DNA of 64,000 nt from Dendrophyllia cribrosa (lineage: Eukaryota; Cnidaria; Anthozoa; Scleractinia; Dendrophylliidae): contig JAJLRJ010000002.1 in NCBI GenBank assembly GCA_024195265.1, positions 20,856,070 through 20,920,069 of the forward strand, given 5' to 3'. A model generated the notes under the pieces. That model had not been told where the DNA came from. It made no database searches and saw nothing but the letters and a program-made list of their open reading frames with translations. Shown here piece after piece: positions 1 to 11,474 of the stretch (positions are counted from its first letter, which is position 1; the number at the start of each line of letters is the position of its first letter). The position numbers were made by a program, and so were the translations under genes.

Positions 1-188
1 TTGAACTTCAACTCTTCTGTATCAGCTGTTGAAAAGAGAAGAACTGAAATCTAAAGCCCCATTTACACGACATTCATTTTGGGTCCGGCACTCCTAAATT
101 TTGGCCCGCGGGCCGATAATTTAGGGCACGGCCCGCTTGATTTTTGCTGTGTAAATGCAAAATGTTTGGCACGCGTGCCCAAAAATTT

Positions 189-230
189 AGGCGGGCCGAG
201 ACCACCTCAGGAGGTGGTCTCGGCCCGCCT
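189..230. repeat. Perfect GC-rich hairpin inside the Harbinger-like element
   Basis: Two 20-nt arms, beginning AGGCGGGCCGAGACCACCTC, are perfect reverse complements separated by 2 nt. The stem is very GC-rich compared with the AT-rich surroundings. Confidence 0.9.
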
Positions 231-863
231 AAAAAAAGGCCCGCGTGCCAAAACGAATGCATTCTCGTTCCCGGCGAAAATAACTTTTGGCGCCAAAATT
301 TCAATAACACAGGCGCAAACGTTTGTTGTTCGCGGAAAGAAAGATGGCCTCAAGAGGGAAAAGTACACACAAAGGTAACTGATACTCCAAATAAGTTAGC
401 AATGGTTCTATATTTTGCTGTCGAGGCTAGGTAATACAAGGCTATTGCCAATGGACGATTTTGGAGTAACAGCCTTTCGCACTGGTGTGTCCTGACGAGA
501 TATGTCATCACAAATCTCATGGAGAATATATTCAAATGTCCCACGGGTTTCCGTTACTCTGAAGTTTGAGTACCACAGTTCATCCGGAAAACGTGATTCG
601 ACCATGTCGAATCAGGCAAAAGAATGCGGATGCATTCATACATCTCTCAACTGCGGAGGGTTTAAACAGCTCAAAATAGCTTGCATCAGGCCGTACTGTC
701 GCCGCTTCAATGCCTTATTGAAGAGTGGTACAAGCGATGGCCTTGCTTCGTTCCTCAGTTGTGTTGGTCGTTTTCGCTTTTTAAAGGCATAAAGCGATAA
801 AATTGCTTTTCGCACTCGAGTATCCGCCATTTTGAACAACCCGCATCCGCGAACCCGAATGGA

Positions 864-1052
864 AACTATAATGAGGAAAAACAGCGAAGAAAAAATATAC
901 AACTAGAGAACTTGAGGTTTCCCGATATTTCGGACAGCCAAGCTGTCCTTCTTCAGGGGATATAAGAAGGACAGCTTGACTGTCCGAAATATCGAGAAAC
1001 CTCGTTCTCTAGTTGTATATGTTTTTTTCGCTGTTTTTCCTCCTTATAGTTT
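864..1052. repeat. Inverted repeat (about 90-nt arms) nested in the Harbinger-like element
   Basis: Arms at 864-953 and 964-1052 are near-perfect reverse complements separated by about 10 nt. The inner arm sequence includes AAGAAGGACAGCTTG next to GTCCGAAATATCG. It is probably a foldback insertion; no coding capacity is seen. Confidence 0.85.
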
Positions 1053-1585
1053 TTATTCTAAGTACTTAAAAACAGCAAGATTTAGTTTGTGGTCGTTTTA
1101 ATATAAGTTTCAACCCAAATGTCCCCGGGGACAAGCGAAGAACTATGTGAGCCGCTGTTAATGAGACCGGTCAGGCCCGCAAATTTAAGAGTGCCGTTCT
1201 CATTTTCGGGGTGCCGTTCAGAAATGAACATTGAAAAAAATCGAACATATTTTGACGTGTAAATGAAGCGGGCCGTGCCCAAAATTATCGGCCCGCGTGC
1301 CAAAATTTAGGAGTGCCGGACCCAAAATGAATGTCGTGTAAATGGGGCTTAAGTGGCAGTAAGACTTCTTTAAGAATGTAATTTATTGTGTTGTTTGGTC
1401 AGCTTTTTTTGTGCATTAGTTAACCGTGATTGGAAGTCGATTAGTTTAAACACCTTTGTCAACACCGAAATAAGAGAAATATTTTGAGCTATACAACCAT
1501 GCGTGAGGCGTAAGCGGGTTGGCATGGAAACGAAATTTTTATTGCATATTCCCGCTTTATTGGACACCTTCAGGACCAAGATTTG

Positions 1586-1751
1586 TAGCCTGTTCCAGGC
1601 TCCGAGATAGTGGGGAACGCGCGAAGTAAAAAAAAAAGGGAAAAAGTCGCGGGGGAACTGGGGAGAAGGCGGTCGGCGGACCAGTCCCCCTCGATTTTTC
1701 CCCTTTTTTACTTCGCGCGTTCCCCACTATCTCGGAGCCTGGAACAGGCTA
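1586..1751. mobile_element. 166-bp foldback MITE with 9-bp target duplication (copy A orientation)
   Basis: Arms of about 48 nt start TAGCCTGTTCCAGGCTCCGA and end in the reverse complement. CAAGATTTG flanks both sides (1577-1585 and 1752-1760). A related unoccupied sequence near 54440-54460 has the 9-mer region only once, as ACGATTTG followed by GTGTCCG, supporting a 9-bp target duplication. A 9-bp duplication with long inverted repeats suits a Mutator-like element, which is inference. The loop between the arms is reversed relative to copy B. Confidence 0.85.
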
Positions 1752-1837
1752 CAAGATTTGGTGTCCGTCATAAAGACAGTATAGATCGCAAAGTGGAGTT
1801 ATTCAGTAAATCGCATACCATCAGACCTGATGGTATG

Positions 1838-1840
1838 CGA

Positions 1841-1873
<33 letters not shown>

Positions 1874-1893
1874 CTGACGCTGAAGCGGACGCT
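1838..1893 (+). repeat. GCGGAC hexanucleotide array
   Basis: Five consecutive GCGGAC units are followed by GCTGAC, GCTGAA and GCGGAC variants. Copy B at about 14210-14258 has one unit fewer and a GTGGAC variant. Confidence 0.85.
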
Positions 1894-2229
1894 CTCGAGG
1901 AATGGTTCCCATAGAAAACGTAAAATAGTCAACAGGTCTCAAGACTCTTCACTTCAGTCGACGTCAGTATTAAACAACAACATGGTGACCCCGACTCCTG
2001 AACGAAGATTCTGAGGAAACTCAACTCTTCTTTAGCTGCACGAGCGAAGAGGAACGGGCATCAGCACCAATTCCTTCCACCAGATCACCTTCACAGTGTT
2101 CCGTGCAAGAGATACTTCTTTCACTTCTTTTGAAGCTTGTGATAGTCAGCTTCTGATTCATCGGTGATGTGTACGGCATTTACGTCATTGGGCTTCATGG
2201 TTTTGCTTTGCTTTATGTACACAGGTCCA

Positions 2230-3178
2230 ATATCACGACCTTGAACGTTTTACAGAATTCAAGACAAAGAATGAAGGACACTCGCGGTTTGGTGACATAG
2301 AACTTTGTCTTTGCAGTGATGTCATTGCAAGTGACGTTAGCATCTCCGATTCCACAGTTCTGGCGATCTGTTCCGCACATACCTCGGATGACGGCGTCGC
2401 TGGCTTCAGGTTCTTCTTGGTTAGCCCGATCTGTGGAAGCATGAAGGTTCGTATGCAGGATACCATGACACCAGTGTCAACTTTGCCTGTGTCCTCACGG
2501 GATGAACTGCTATGTAATCGCTTTTTGGGTGAAACACTACTGGAGCGAACACCTCACGTGACTCGCGGTTGTCTATGGCGTGGATTGATACAGCATTGAA
2601 GTCGAAGTCCGATCGCCATCATATTCATTGCTGTCCTGGTCGGATGTATCGTCTGCAGCAAGTTGGCGCTTAAAGATTTCTTTTTTCCTTTTGTCTTGCC
2701 CGGCCCCATTTTCTTGAGACAGGCTCGCTCGAAGTGCCCTTCCTTGCCACAGAATTTACACGTTGTTTCCTTCGAGGGGCACGGTTTTAACTTTAGCTTG
2801 AGGTGTTTTTTTTAAACTCATTCCTTTGTGACTTCTTGGTTGGGTCACGTGTGTGTGAGGCATTGTCATGATATGGACGTCACCGTTGTCTACTAGCTTT
2901 TTCATTGTTATTTCCACGGCTTCGATTAATCTTCTCATTACTCATAAGCCGTCTTTAACAGACACGTCTTTCCCCTTCGCCATCAATTTACGTTTGCACA
3001 GTTCGTTTGTACAGCCATGGACGAGCTTATCTACAGTGTCTGTGATCTGATCACAGATCAGCATTACAACGTCACAAAACTCTGTTTCAAGATGGCGGAT
3101 TACGAACAAGAAGCGTATGAAAAGCACCTCTTTCTTCTTTCCGTAGAAGCAACTGTCGAGCCCACAATCTTCTTTCAT
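2230..3178 (-). pseudogene. Degenerate LTR-retrotransposon gag/protease remnant (copy A)
   Basis: On the minus strand a gag-like stretch (3178-2945) reads as a helical region with an ITDTVDKLVHGCTNELCKRK segment, the style of the region before the zinc knuckle in Ty3/gypsy-like Gag proteins. Further on, 2760-2719 encodes a complete CCHC zinc knuckle, CKFCGKEGHFERAC (C-x2-C-x4-H-x4-C). Downstream (2466-2233) is a short open stretch that could be a protease remnant but has no clear DSG/DTG motif. Stops and frame changes separate the pieces and no reverse transcriptase or integrase follows, so this is a dead fragment. The zinc knuckle is seen directly; assignment to Ty3/gypsy rather than another LTR group is inference. 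Confidence 0.65.
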
Positions 3179-3554
3179 ACGTAACTGCTACCTCTTCGTC
3201 TAACATCATCATCTTTAGCAGCAACAACCTTTTCTTCTCTCTAGATCTAGAGGCCAGTTTGCACCGACATATACATTAAAACGGTTGGCGTAAACAAAGA
3301 GAATGTGTGACTTACGCCTTTTATTAGGGATTATTGTTTTTGGAATAATTCAGTTTTGAAGTTGTATTTATTATAATAACTTAAACAACAGATTATTTTC
3401 CATTTCCCTTTTCAGTTCTGATAAACGCCCTAAATTTTGATGTCCGTCCAGGATCGTGACCAGAACACCACACGGGTGACGGCCTACGAGTAGATACGAG
3501 TAACATACGAGTACTCCCTGGGAGAACGCAGACGGCTTCTACTGTAAGTACCGC

Positions 3555-3589
3555 TAAGGAATGCTAGGAAAATTTCCTAGCATTCCTTA
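3555..3589. repeat. Short near-perfect palindrome
   Basis: Arms of 15 nt (TAAGGAATGCTAGGA and its reverse complement) surround an A/T centre. It lies just past the end of the duplicated segment. Confidence 0.8.
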
Positions 3590-4235
3590 CATACCTCAAC
3601 TTAAGACGCACCATGTTTCTTCCCCTTTGAGACCGCAAGGTGTCATAATCTGTTTCAATGTCACGGAGCATGTAATTAAATCGGAAACAAACCAGAAAAC
3701 GCCAAGTGAATATAATCTGAACTAAAATGTACAAACGTGTAGTGAAATTAGATCAAATTTTAGAAACAGTGTAATCTGTGGAGTAATTTTGATAAACTAG
3801 ATGGCGGACTCCGCTGGGTGACAAAAGGCATTGTTGGAGTGCTAACTTCTCTCTGTGAATCTAAATTCTGAAAGGGCTCTAGATCTATCAACCAGATTAA
3901 CTTGATAGCCTCGTACACGCGAAGCGTGATCTGAATTTCTAATATTTTCCTCAATTTTTTTTAAGAATGAATGAATGCTTCGCCTTTACTAAAACTGATA
4001 AAACCTTTCCTGACGCCTGGAGCGTGGCATGCTGCCGGCAGGAATAGAAATGTGTGTTTTGAAATGCGCGCAAACGTCAAATAAAGTAAAAATCTCTCGC
4101 CTTTAAAGCTAGTATACAAGATCGCTTCACATGGCATGATGAGGTTCACCAAAGAACGGAAACTTGAGTCTTGAGTATTTTTAAGCTCATTTGGGCGCAT
4201 ATAAAAATGTAAGCCGGCAGTCAGAAATCACTGGA
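3590..4235. other. Stretch with no recognisable gene
   Basis: Only short reading frames without family features are seen. The sequence is AT-rich and unremarkable. Confidence 0.6.
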
Positions 4236-4770
4236 ATTATATTGCCTGGAATTATATTGCTGACATTGTATATTTATGTAACTGCATGGCAACATTATTT
4301 ATATGGTAACAAAGAAAGAAAAATTTTATATTTTAAGCTTGGTCGTGAGAAATAAGAAAGATGTAATGTCCACAGGAGGCGACTTTCGCGCTCGCGTAAT
4401 CACCCGCTTGACTATCCATGAAATATATATATTTTTTTGCGGTTTCACCGCTCAGTCTTAGCGCTACCGCCAGAACAATAATCCCGCAAGCTAAACAGGC
4501 TTATTTAAGTTTAATCACACTCCTTTCGTTATGGTCTTCAGTGGCTTACGAATCACTGACAAATTCCAGAAAATTCAAGGCCAAATTTCTAGGGAAGGAA
4601 AGGCGGTGCCCGCGAGGTTCTCGCGCGCGCGTTTACAAAAATTATCGCCTGTTGCGTCAACAATCAAGCCTTCTCTCCTTTGTTACAAAGACAGCTTTGC
4701 TCCCCATGAGACGTTCAAGATTCATAAATTAAAAACCTTTAACTCACAAATATTGACAAGTTCATTGACA
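4236..4770 (+). repeat. Dispersed repeat, first of two diverged copies
   Basis: It shares ordered blocks with 9460-10075: the AAGAAAGATGT...TTCACAGGAGG start, the CGCGCTCGCGT block, the CGCAAGCTAA block, a TTACAAAGACAGCTTTGCTC-like block and the ACTCACAAATATT end. Weaker related pieces occur near 35920-36060 and 39230-39330. No coding function is seen. Confidence 0.75.
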
Positions 4771-4861
4771 AGATCAACTATGCACAAAAGTATTTCCTGA
4801 TGAAACCTTTCCTGACGCTTGGAGCGTGGCCGGTATTAAACTGTGTGCATAAACGTCTTAA

Positions 4862-5518
4862 GGACGTTCGCGCGAAAATCTTCTAACATTGATTTTTTTA
4901 TAAAACTTTTGCTACAGCTAGGTTATGAGTTACTCGTGTCAGAAATGCAAAAAAATGAGGGGGTCACCGACTTCGTTTCCGAGATAAGCTATCTGAAAGG
5001 CGACCCTAATTTTGAAAAATTGGTCTTCCTTACGGGATGTGATCCGAATGTCTGTTAGTCTAAAAATATTGCAAATGAATCTCTAAAATGCAACTTTCTT
5101 TCCCAAATTTTATGCGAGTAGGTCTGTTCAGTAAATTCATTCAACTGGTGACGTTTCTTGAAGTAAATTTCATCTTTAAACGACGCCATTTGCAAACTCT
5201 GACAGCCGCAAGTTGGCAGGATTCGATGGCGCGCGGGTAGAAAAATGGAAAAAATTTAAACTTCCTACATAGATTTTTTGTTCATTTTTTCACAATCTGT
5301 CGAGAATTGGCAAAGAAAATTATCTATGAAAAAAAAATTGGGGGTCACCGACCATCCAAGCGAGTTAAATCTAAGCAAAGTTAACGCAACCGCTATCAGC
5401 CCTTTATGTGCTTAGATTTTCTTCTCTTGCGCGCGCGCTCGTGCATGACGAAGCATGGCGTTGCGACATGAATTGCGTGCGCAGTAAGGATGCGCATAAA
5501 CAATTAGCGCGAACGTCC
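4862..5518. mobile_element. TTAA-flanked non-autonomous element I (piggyBac-like), 657 bp
   Basis: TTAA at 4858-4861 and 5519-5522 encloses termini GGACGTTCGCGC and its exact reverse complement. The same left end appears at 63803 at the window edge. TTAA duplication is typical of piggyBac and Kolobok families; which one applies is not decided here. No transposase is seen. Confidence 0.75.
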
Positions 5519-5522
5519 TTAA

Positions 5523-6317
5523 GGTGGCTGAACACAGTTTGCGCGCGCTCTTCAATTTCAGCTGCTTACGTGAGTCAGCGCGCGCAGAGTTTTGAGAAAA
5601 ACAAACGTGGCGCCTGTTCAGCGATCATTTTATTTTGCTCAGCGTGGATCGCGAAAGTGTTGTTTTTCGTCTTAAAATCAAACAATTTGTTGTTCGTAAA
5701 AATGTTTGTTGAATCAATAGATAATATACAGAACCATTGAAGAAATACACTGCCTTTTTGGTCGTTTTTGTCTTTGGATCGAGAACCCAGTCAAATGCAA
5801 CGCATGCGCAGTTGACCAAAAAATTGTGACTGGATGTTTTAGCGAGTTTCCTCGGAAACGTGCTGATTTCTACGAAACTACTCATTAGAATTTCACGAAA
5901 TTTGGCACAATAATAGTTCCGAATATGCCGAACTCACCTGCCATCAAAAATTTGAAATCTAACAGAGGAGAGTTTTACAAAACGCAAACATATTAAACCA
6001 CAAATTACGGAAGATCCCTCTGTCAAAATTACACGAGACCAGTGTTAACATGCGAATATTTTTACGAGTTTACTGGAGACAAATGATGGACAAAATCTAA
6101 TGACTAGATTTTCTGAAAATAAAAGAAACCAAATATTGCAGGCTGATTTTCAATCCACCGTGTTGCCATGGCAACACCCTAAAAGCTCAACAAAAATATC
6201 AAAATATATAGTTTGTTGCTTAATCGTATGCCTCGCCAATTTTGGGCGCCCAGACGTTAGTGGTTTTAAAATGACAATGAATGACGCATAGGTACAGTGA
6301 AACTGTGTTCAGCCACC
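5523..6317. mobile_element. TTAA-flanked non-autonomous element II, 795 bp
   Basis: TTAA at 5519-5522 and 6318-6321 encloses 18-bp perfect termini GGTGGCTGAACACAGTTT and its reverse complement. It abuts element I and shares the middle TTAA with it. There is no transposase-like frame. Confidence 0.8.
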
Positions 6318-6321
6318 TTAA

Positions 6322-7950
6322 TCGCTTGAGATGCGCGCGAAATACAAAAATTGAGTCTTAGTTAATTTTTGTGCCTTTAGAGCTAGTGGTGTCTTCGAGG
6401 CCGCTTCACATGGGAGAAAACACCAAAGAACCGAAACTCAAGTCTTGCTTTAATAATATATCAAAAGCACTTGCATCCGCCGTTCTCTACAAAACTGCAG
6501 TCATGATGGAGACTCAAATAATTCATGCTGGATGCAATACATGTACCGCCATACGTGTAACAACGGAAGTACTGCTTAATGTTCTTGCAGGACGGCCCTA
6601 AAAATATCGTTCCTTCAGGAGCGATGAAATTCTGAAAAGTTTGCGTTATTTTCAGGAGAGAGGGTAGAGGGAGGGAAGCGTGACAGTATTCTAAGCCAAT
6701 CACTGAGCGAGTTTGAGCTGGACAGCTCACTACTCAACTACATGACGTGTTTTTTAAAAAAAAAAAAACGCTGATTTCTTCGCCGCCGAGATCCTGTCGA
6801 CCCAAACGATGTTTTGGCGTTTGTATAATGGAAGACAGCAACAGTGGATGAATGTCAAGCGATAAAGAATCTGTTATTGATCAGTTCTAGCGAAGAATCG
6901 AAGTAATTAACGTTGAGAGTTGAGCGGTGTTGAACAATTGGTCGAGTGTACATGTAAACATACGGCCGGCCATAGTCTCTGTCATACTGTAAGGTAACTC
7001 AAAAGACAATTATGATATTTAGACGGGATATTTACCTTTGAAATCTGTTTTATTGCTTCGAATAAATGTCTTGGCGTACTTTTGGAAAGATATCTGGCGG
7101 ATAAAGTGTTTTTTGTTGTGACAGGATACCAAAATCAAGACGCGACACGAGATCTTATCACGTATCATGTTTGCATATAATTAAGTAATTACGTCAAATT
7201 TCATGCACACAATTTTATTTGCACCTAAGTCGATTCCTCTGCATGGATATACTCTGGGAAGATCCTGGTGCTCTATATAACAAGGAGACTTTTTGCTTTC
7301 AACTTTTTTCTTGTACTACATATCAGTTTGAACCAATATGAGCTAATATACTTTTTGTCCAAATTTATAGGCAATTGTGGAATAATTTTGCTAATCTATG
7401 CTAATTAAATGCAACATATATTTTGGAAAGGTTATTTACTACCCTTTCATATGAGGCAAAGCTTTTCACACACTTGTAAAATAATACCTTTCGAGAAAAT
7501 TAAAAAAAGAATAATGTTGTCCATTTTGACACTTTTTTGCTCAGTCCTGCAAGAGTTGGTTCTGAGATAAACTTTGAGGAGCTGAAAACAATTGCAAGAT
7601 ATCATTATTCCGAGACTATAGATGTCGCAAAAAGACATGGATCTTAGACTCTTTTAGCCATGATGAATGAATGAATGTTCATTTCGGAAAGAAACTCTAT
7701 TGAATCACCAGAGCTACCAAAATAAATGACGGCTTAACTAAATATTTTAAATGGCTCTGGAAAGTGTAGTTCCTCCTGTCAGTATTACAGCCAGAGATGT
7801 TTTCCTAAGATCGAAGAATAACATTAAGTACAACAAGCTGGTTAAAACTTTATTTCGATCTAAAAGGTGAAATTTCTCTGGCACGTACTAGGGGCAAAGC
7901 TGGGCTTAAATACTTTTTTGTGACGAGCAGGATTTTTGCAAGGTCTGTCA
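6322..7950. other. Stretch with no recognisable gene
   Basis: AT-rich sequence with a poly-A run near 6754-6766 and only short, featureless reading frames. Confidence 0.55.
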
Positions 7951-7959
7951 CCTTTTATA

Positions 7960-9295
7960 ACGATGGTGGCATGTTTAGTACTCAGTTTGTTACATCAAAC
8001 TGTATGAGGTCTGCAACCTGCCAGTTCAGATGGACAATAATATTAATTGCAAGCTGGCTGCCGTTGATGATTAGTACTTTTATGTTACATTGAACTGTAT
8101 GAGGTGTGCCACTTGCCAGTTCAGATGGACAATAATATTAAGTGTAAGCTGGCTGCATGATTAGTACTTTTATGTTACATCGAACTGTATGAGGTGTGCC
8201 ACCGGCCAGTTCAGATGGGCCAAAATATCAAGTGCAGACAAGCAGCATGATTAGTACTTTTATGTTATATCGAACTGTATGAGGTGTGCCACCTGCCAGT
8301 TTAGATGTGCCAAAATATTAAATGCAAACTGGCTGCATGGTTAGTACTTTTATGTTACATTGAACTGTATGAGGTGTGCCACTTGCCAGTTCAGATGGAC
8401 TATAATATTAAGTGTAATCTGGCTGCATGATTAGTACTTTTATGTTACATTAAACTGTATGAGGTGTACCACTTGCCAGTTCAGATGGACAATAATATTA
8501 AGTGTAAGCTGGCTGCATGATTAGTATACTTTTATATGTTACATTGAACTGTATGAGGTGTGCCACTTGCCAGTTCAGATGGACAATAATATTAAGTGTA
8601 AGCTGGCTGCATGATTAGTACTTTTATGTTACATCGAACTGTATGAGGTGTGTCACTTGCCAGTTCAGATGGACAATAATATTAAGTGTAAGCTGGCTGC
8701 ATGATTAGTACTTTCATGTTACATTGAACTATATGAGGTGTGCCACCGGCCAGTTCAGATGGACAATAATATTAAGTGTAAGCTGGCTGCATGATTAGTA
8801 CTTTCATGTTACATTGAACTGTATGAGGTGTGCCACTTACCAGTTCAGATGGACAATAATATTAAGTGTAAGCTGGCTGCATGATTAGTACTTTTATGTT
8901 ACATCGAACTGTATGAGGTGTGCCACTTGCCAGTTCAGATGGACAATAATATTAAGTGTAAGCTGGCTGCATGATTAGTATACTTTTATATGTTACATTG
9001 AACTGTATGAGGTGTGCCACTTGCCAGTTCAGATGGACAATAATATTAAGTGTAAGCTGGCTGCACGATTAGTACTTTCATGTTACATTGAACTGTATGA
9101 GGTGTGCCACTTGCCAGTTCAGATGGACAATAATATTAAGTGTAAGCTGGCTGCATGATTAGTACTTTAATGTTACATTGAACTGTATGAGGTGTGCCAC
9201 TTGCCAGTTCAGATGGACAATAATATTAAGTGTAAGCTGGCTGCATGATTAGTACTTTTATGTTACATCGAACTGTATGAGCTGGCTGCGTGGTT
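7960..9295 (+). repeat. 90-bp tandem satellite array, about 14 units
   Basis: The unit begins CTGGCTGCATGATTAGTACT and runs 90 bp to AATATTAAGTGTAAG. Early units (7960-8330) are more diverged and central ones nearly identical. Two units (near 8525 and 8980) carry the same short insertion, TATACTTTTATA, suggesting later duplication of multi-unit blocks. No conserved reading frame runs through the array. Confidence 0.92.
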
Positions 9296-9459
9296 TGTAG
9301 TACTGTAGTGTTCAAGTCAGTGTAGGTCTTCAGTTTTTCCAGGAGAAATGCTTGCTCTACATTTTTGAATGTCTTTGAATATTTCAAGCTCAGGTGGACG
9401 TATAAAATGTAATTAAGTTGGCTGCCAGTCAAAATCACACAGAATGCAATGCAATTAAC

Positions 9460-10075
9460 CTGGAAATATATTGCCGCGACACTGTATATTTATGATACTT
9501 AGCAAAGAAAGAAATGTTAGTAAGAAAGATGTTATGTTCACAGGAGGAGAGGAGAGGAGATTTTCGCGCTCGCGTGATCACCCGCTCGACTATCTATGAA
9601 ATAGTTTCTTTTCGCGGTTTTGCTGCTCGTTTAAGCTGCCGCCGCAACTTGATTTGCTCTCTAAAGCGAATAATCCCGCAAGCTAAGCGCACTCATTTCG
9701 TTGTGGTCTTTAGTGGCTTACGAATCACGAACAAATCCTAGGAAATTCAGGGCAAAATTTCTAGGGTTCTCAAGAATCATTATCATTATTTTTTTTGCAC
9801 TATTGTTACATTTCGCACTTTGCACTGAAACTTGCTTTATGTCCATTAGGATTTTGAAAGTAAATCATGTAGATGTAGATGAATATGTATTCATACTGTA
9901 CGAGTACGGGAAGATGCCCGCGAGCTTCTCGCGCGCGCGTTTACAAAATTATATCGCATGTTGCTCTTGCAATCGAGCCTTTCCTCCCTTATAACAAAGA
10001 CAGCTTTGCTCCCGAAGAGACATCCAAAATTTATGAAACCCTAAACTCACAAATATTAACACGTTCATTGACAAT
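9460..10075 (+). repeat. Dispersed repeat, second diverged copy
   Basis: Partner of 4236-4770. It carries an extra insertion around 9770-9905 that the first copy lacks. Confidence 0.75.
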
Positions 10076-10206
10076 AATTACTGATCCTCATCAAATCCTA
10101 TTGTTCTCTCTCTGCATTATATCAACGATTGCAGCGTGATTAGGAGTTTGGATTCCAAGTGTCTGAGGAAAATGGGGGCGGTCCTTTTTGTTAGCAAGGG
10201 AAATTA

Positions 10207-10363
10207 TCAGGGGTGATACTAAACGTGCTAAAACACACTAACTGCAATATTTTTAATATTGCAGTGTGCACGCTGCAATATTAAAAATATTGCAGTGTGC
10301 ACACTGCAATATTAAAAATATTGCAGTTAGCCCGATTTCACCACGTTTAAGTATCCTCCCTGA
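10207..10363. mobile_element. Small MITE made of nested palindromes
   Basis: Outer inverted repeats of about 40 nt (TCAGGGGTGATACTAAACGT at left) enclose three back-to-back palindromes. Each is CTGCAATATT(A/T)n AATATTGCAG, and they are joined by TGTGCAC linkers. The whole unit can fold in alternative ways. Confidence 0.85.
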
Positions 10364-10964
10364 TGATTTCATTATCAAAAGACCGTTTGGGTCTTAACCT
10401 TATCATTTTTGCCGCTAACATTTGTTTAAATTGGAATCCCACTATGTAATAATGTAATTTACAACTGAAGATAAAACTTTCTAACATAAATAAACAGTAC
10501 ACAAGAAAATTATTCCAGGAGATATGTGAGCACAAAGGTATTCAATTTATTATAAATCGTAACTTGTTTACACCTCATACAAGGTTTCTCATTTATACGA
10601 AATAACAATTTTAGTGTAATTAGTTCTACGCACAACTGACTGATTACAAACTTCACTTGTTTCTGGCTCAATGGATTTTTCCTTTAACTTCTTTTCTTCT
10701 TTTTGCTCACTGTACTTTTGTTCAACATCTTTCTTAATCCATTTTTCTTCATTTACCTTTGAGCTCCACCGAAGCATCATTTTCCGAACTCTGCGTTATA
10801 AAAATCGCTGATTCGTCTTCCGATGAATCCTCCATGCTTCCAACAAGTGAGCTAGGCACTGAATAAAATGACTGAGTACTCTGGGTTATAAAGTATGCAA
10901 ATTTTTGTGAACATTCTTGTCAACAACAAATAAATTCAATAAAAATGTTCACACATGATCATAG

Positions 10965-11350
10965 TTACATAATCCTCACAACAACTGAGGAATTGAGGGT
11001 TATGTAATCGCCACTGCACTGTCAGTGTACGTAGTCACAATAACTGCTAATTTCATTGTTATAGCTGTATTCAAAATCAATGTAACAGCCAAAAGGGCGG
11101 CTAAAATCGAAGATACAATGTATAGGGAGAACAATAGGATTTTATGAGGATCAGTTGTTATTAGTTAAATAATCTTCACAACAACTCAGGATTTAGGGGT
11201 TACGTAATGGCCATCGCACTGTATACGTAGCAACAATAAGTTCTAATTTCATTGTTATAGCTGTATTCAAAATGAATACAACAGCCAAAGGGGTGGCTAA
11301 AATCGAAGATACAATGCAGAAAGAGAACAATGGTTTTGATGAGAAACAGT
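10965..11350 (+). repeat. Two tandem copies of a ~190-bp unit
   Basis: About 10965-11155 and 11165-11350 share CACAACAACT, GTTATAGCTGTATTCAAAAT, GGCTAAAATCGAAGATACAA and the ending GAGAACAATxGG in order, with many substitutions. No gene is seen. Confidence 0.8.
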
Positions 11351-11355
11351 AATTA

Positions 11356-11474
11356 TAATAGATAATTACTGAGGCTCGCAGCATTATTAGGTATATTGCA
11401 GGCAGCTTCGGGCTGCGCCCTCAGCTGCCTGCAATATACCTAATAATGCTGCGAGCCTCAGTAATTATCTATTA
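11356..11474. mobile_element. Perfect 52-bp-arm hairpin (foldback MITE)
   Basis: Arms 11356-11407 and 11423-11474 are exact reverse complements, containing GAGGCTCGCAGCATTATTAG, around a 15-nt loop. It sits immediately after the tandem repeat. Confidence 0.9.

Larger units (their letters stand above)
55..1349. mobile_element. Non-autonomous PIF/Harbinger-like DNA transposon, 1295 bp
   Basis: The ends are inverted repeats of about 84 bp: the left end begins AGCCCCATTTACACGACATT and the right end is its near-perfect reverse complement. TAA flanks both sides (52-54 and 1350-1352) and occurs once at the matching empty site in copy B (13722-13724). That fixes the boundaries and a 3-bp TAA target duplication. 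PIF/Harbinger elements are known for TWA target duplications, hence the family call, which is inference. No transposase-like reading frame is seen; the interior holds two further hairpins. Confidence 0.85.
1..3514. repeat. Segmental duplication copy A (retroelement-derived), interrupted by a DNA transposon
   Basis: Positions 1-54 plus 1353-3514 match 13671-15880 almost base for base. Visible differences are a few substitutions, one 6-bp unit lost from the GCGGAC array in the second copy, and two single-T length changes. Copy A carries an extra 1.3-kb transposon at 55-1349 that copy B lacks. The right edge of the match lies in a CATACGAGTA-type short repeat, after which the copies diverge. The left edge is outside the window. 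Confidence 0.9.

Noticed and set aside
1610..2014. 134-codon frame with RTRTRTRT run
   Set aside because: It runs through the MITE hairpin and the GCGGAC array; in copy B the reversed loop and the lost unit change it.
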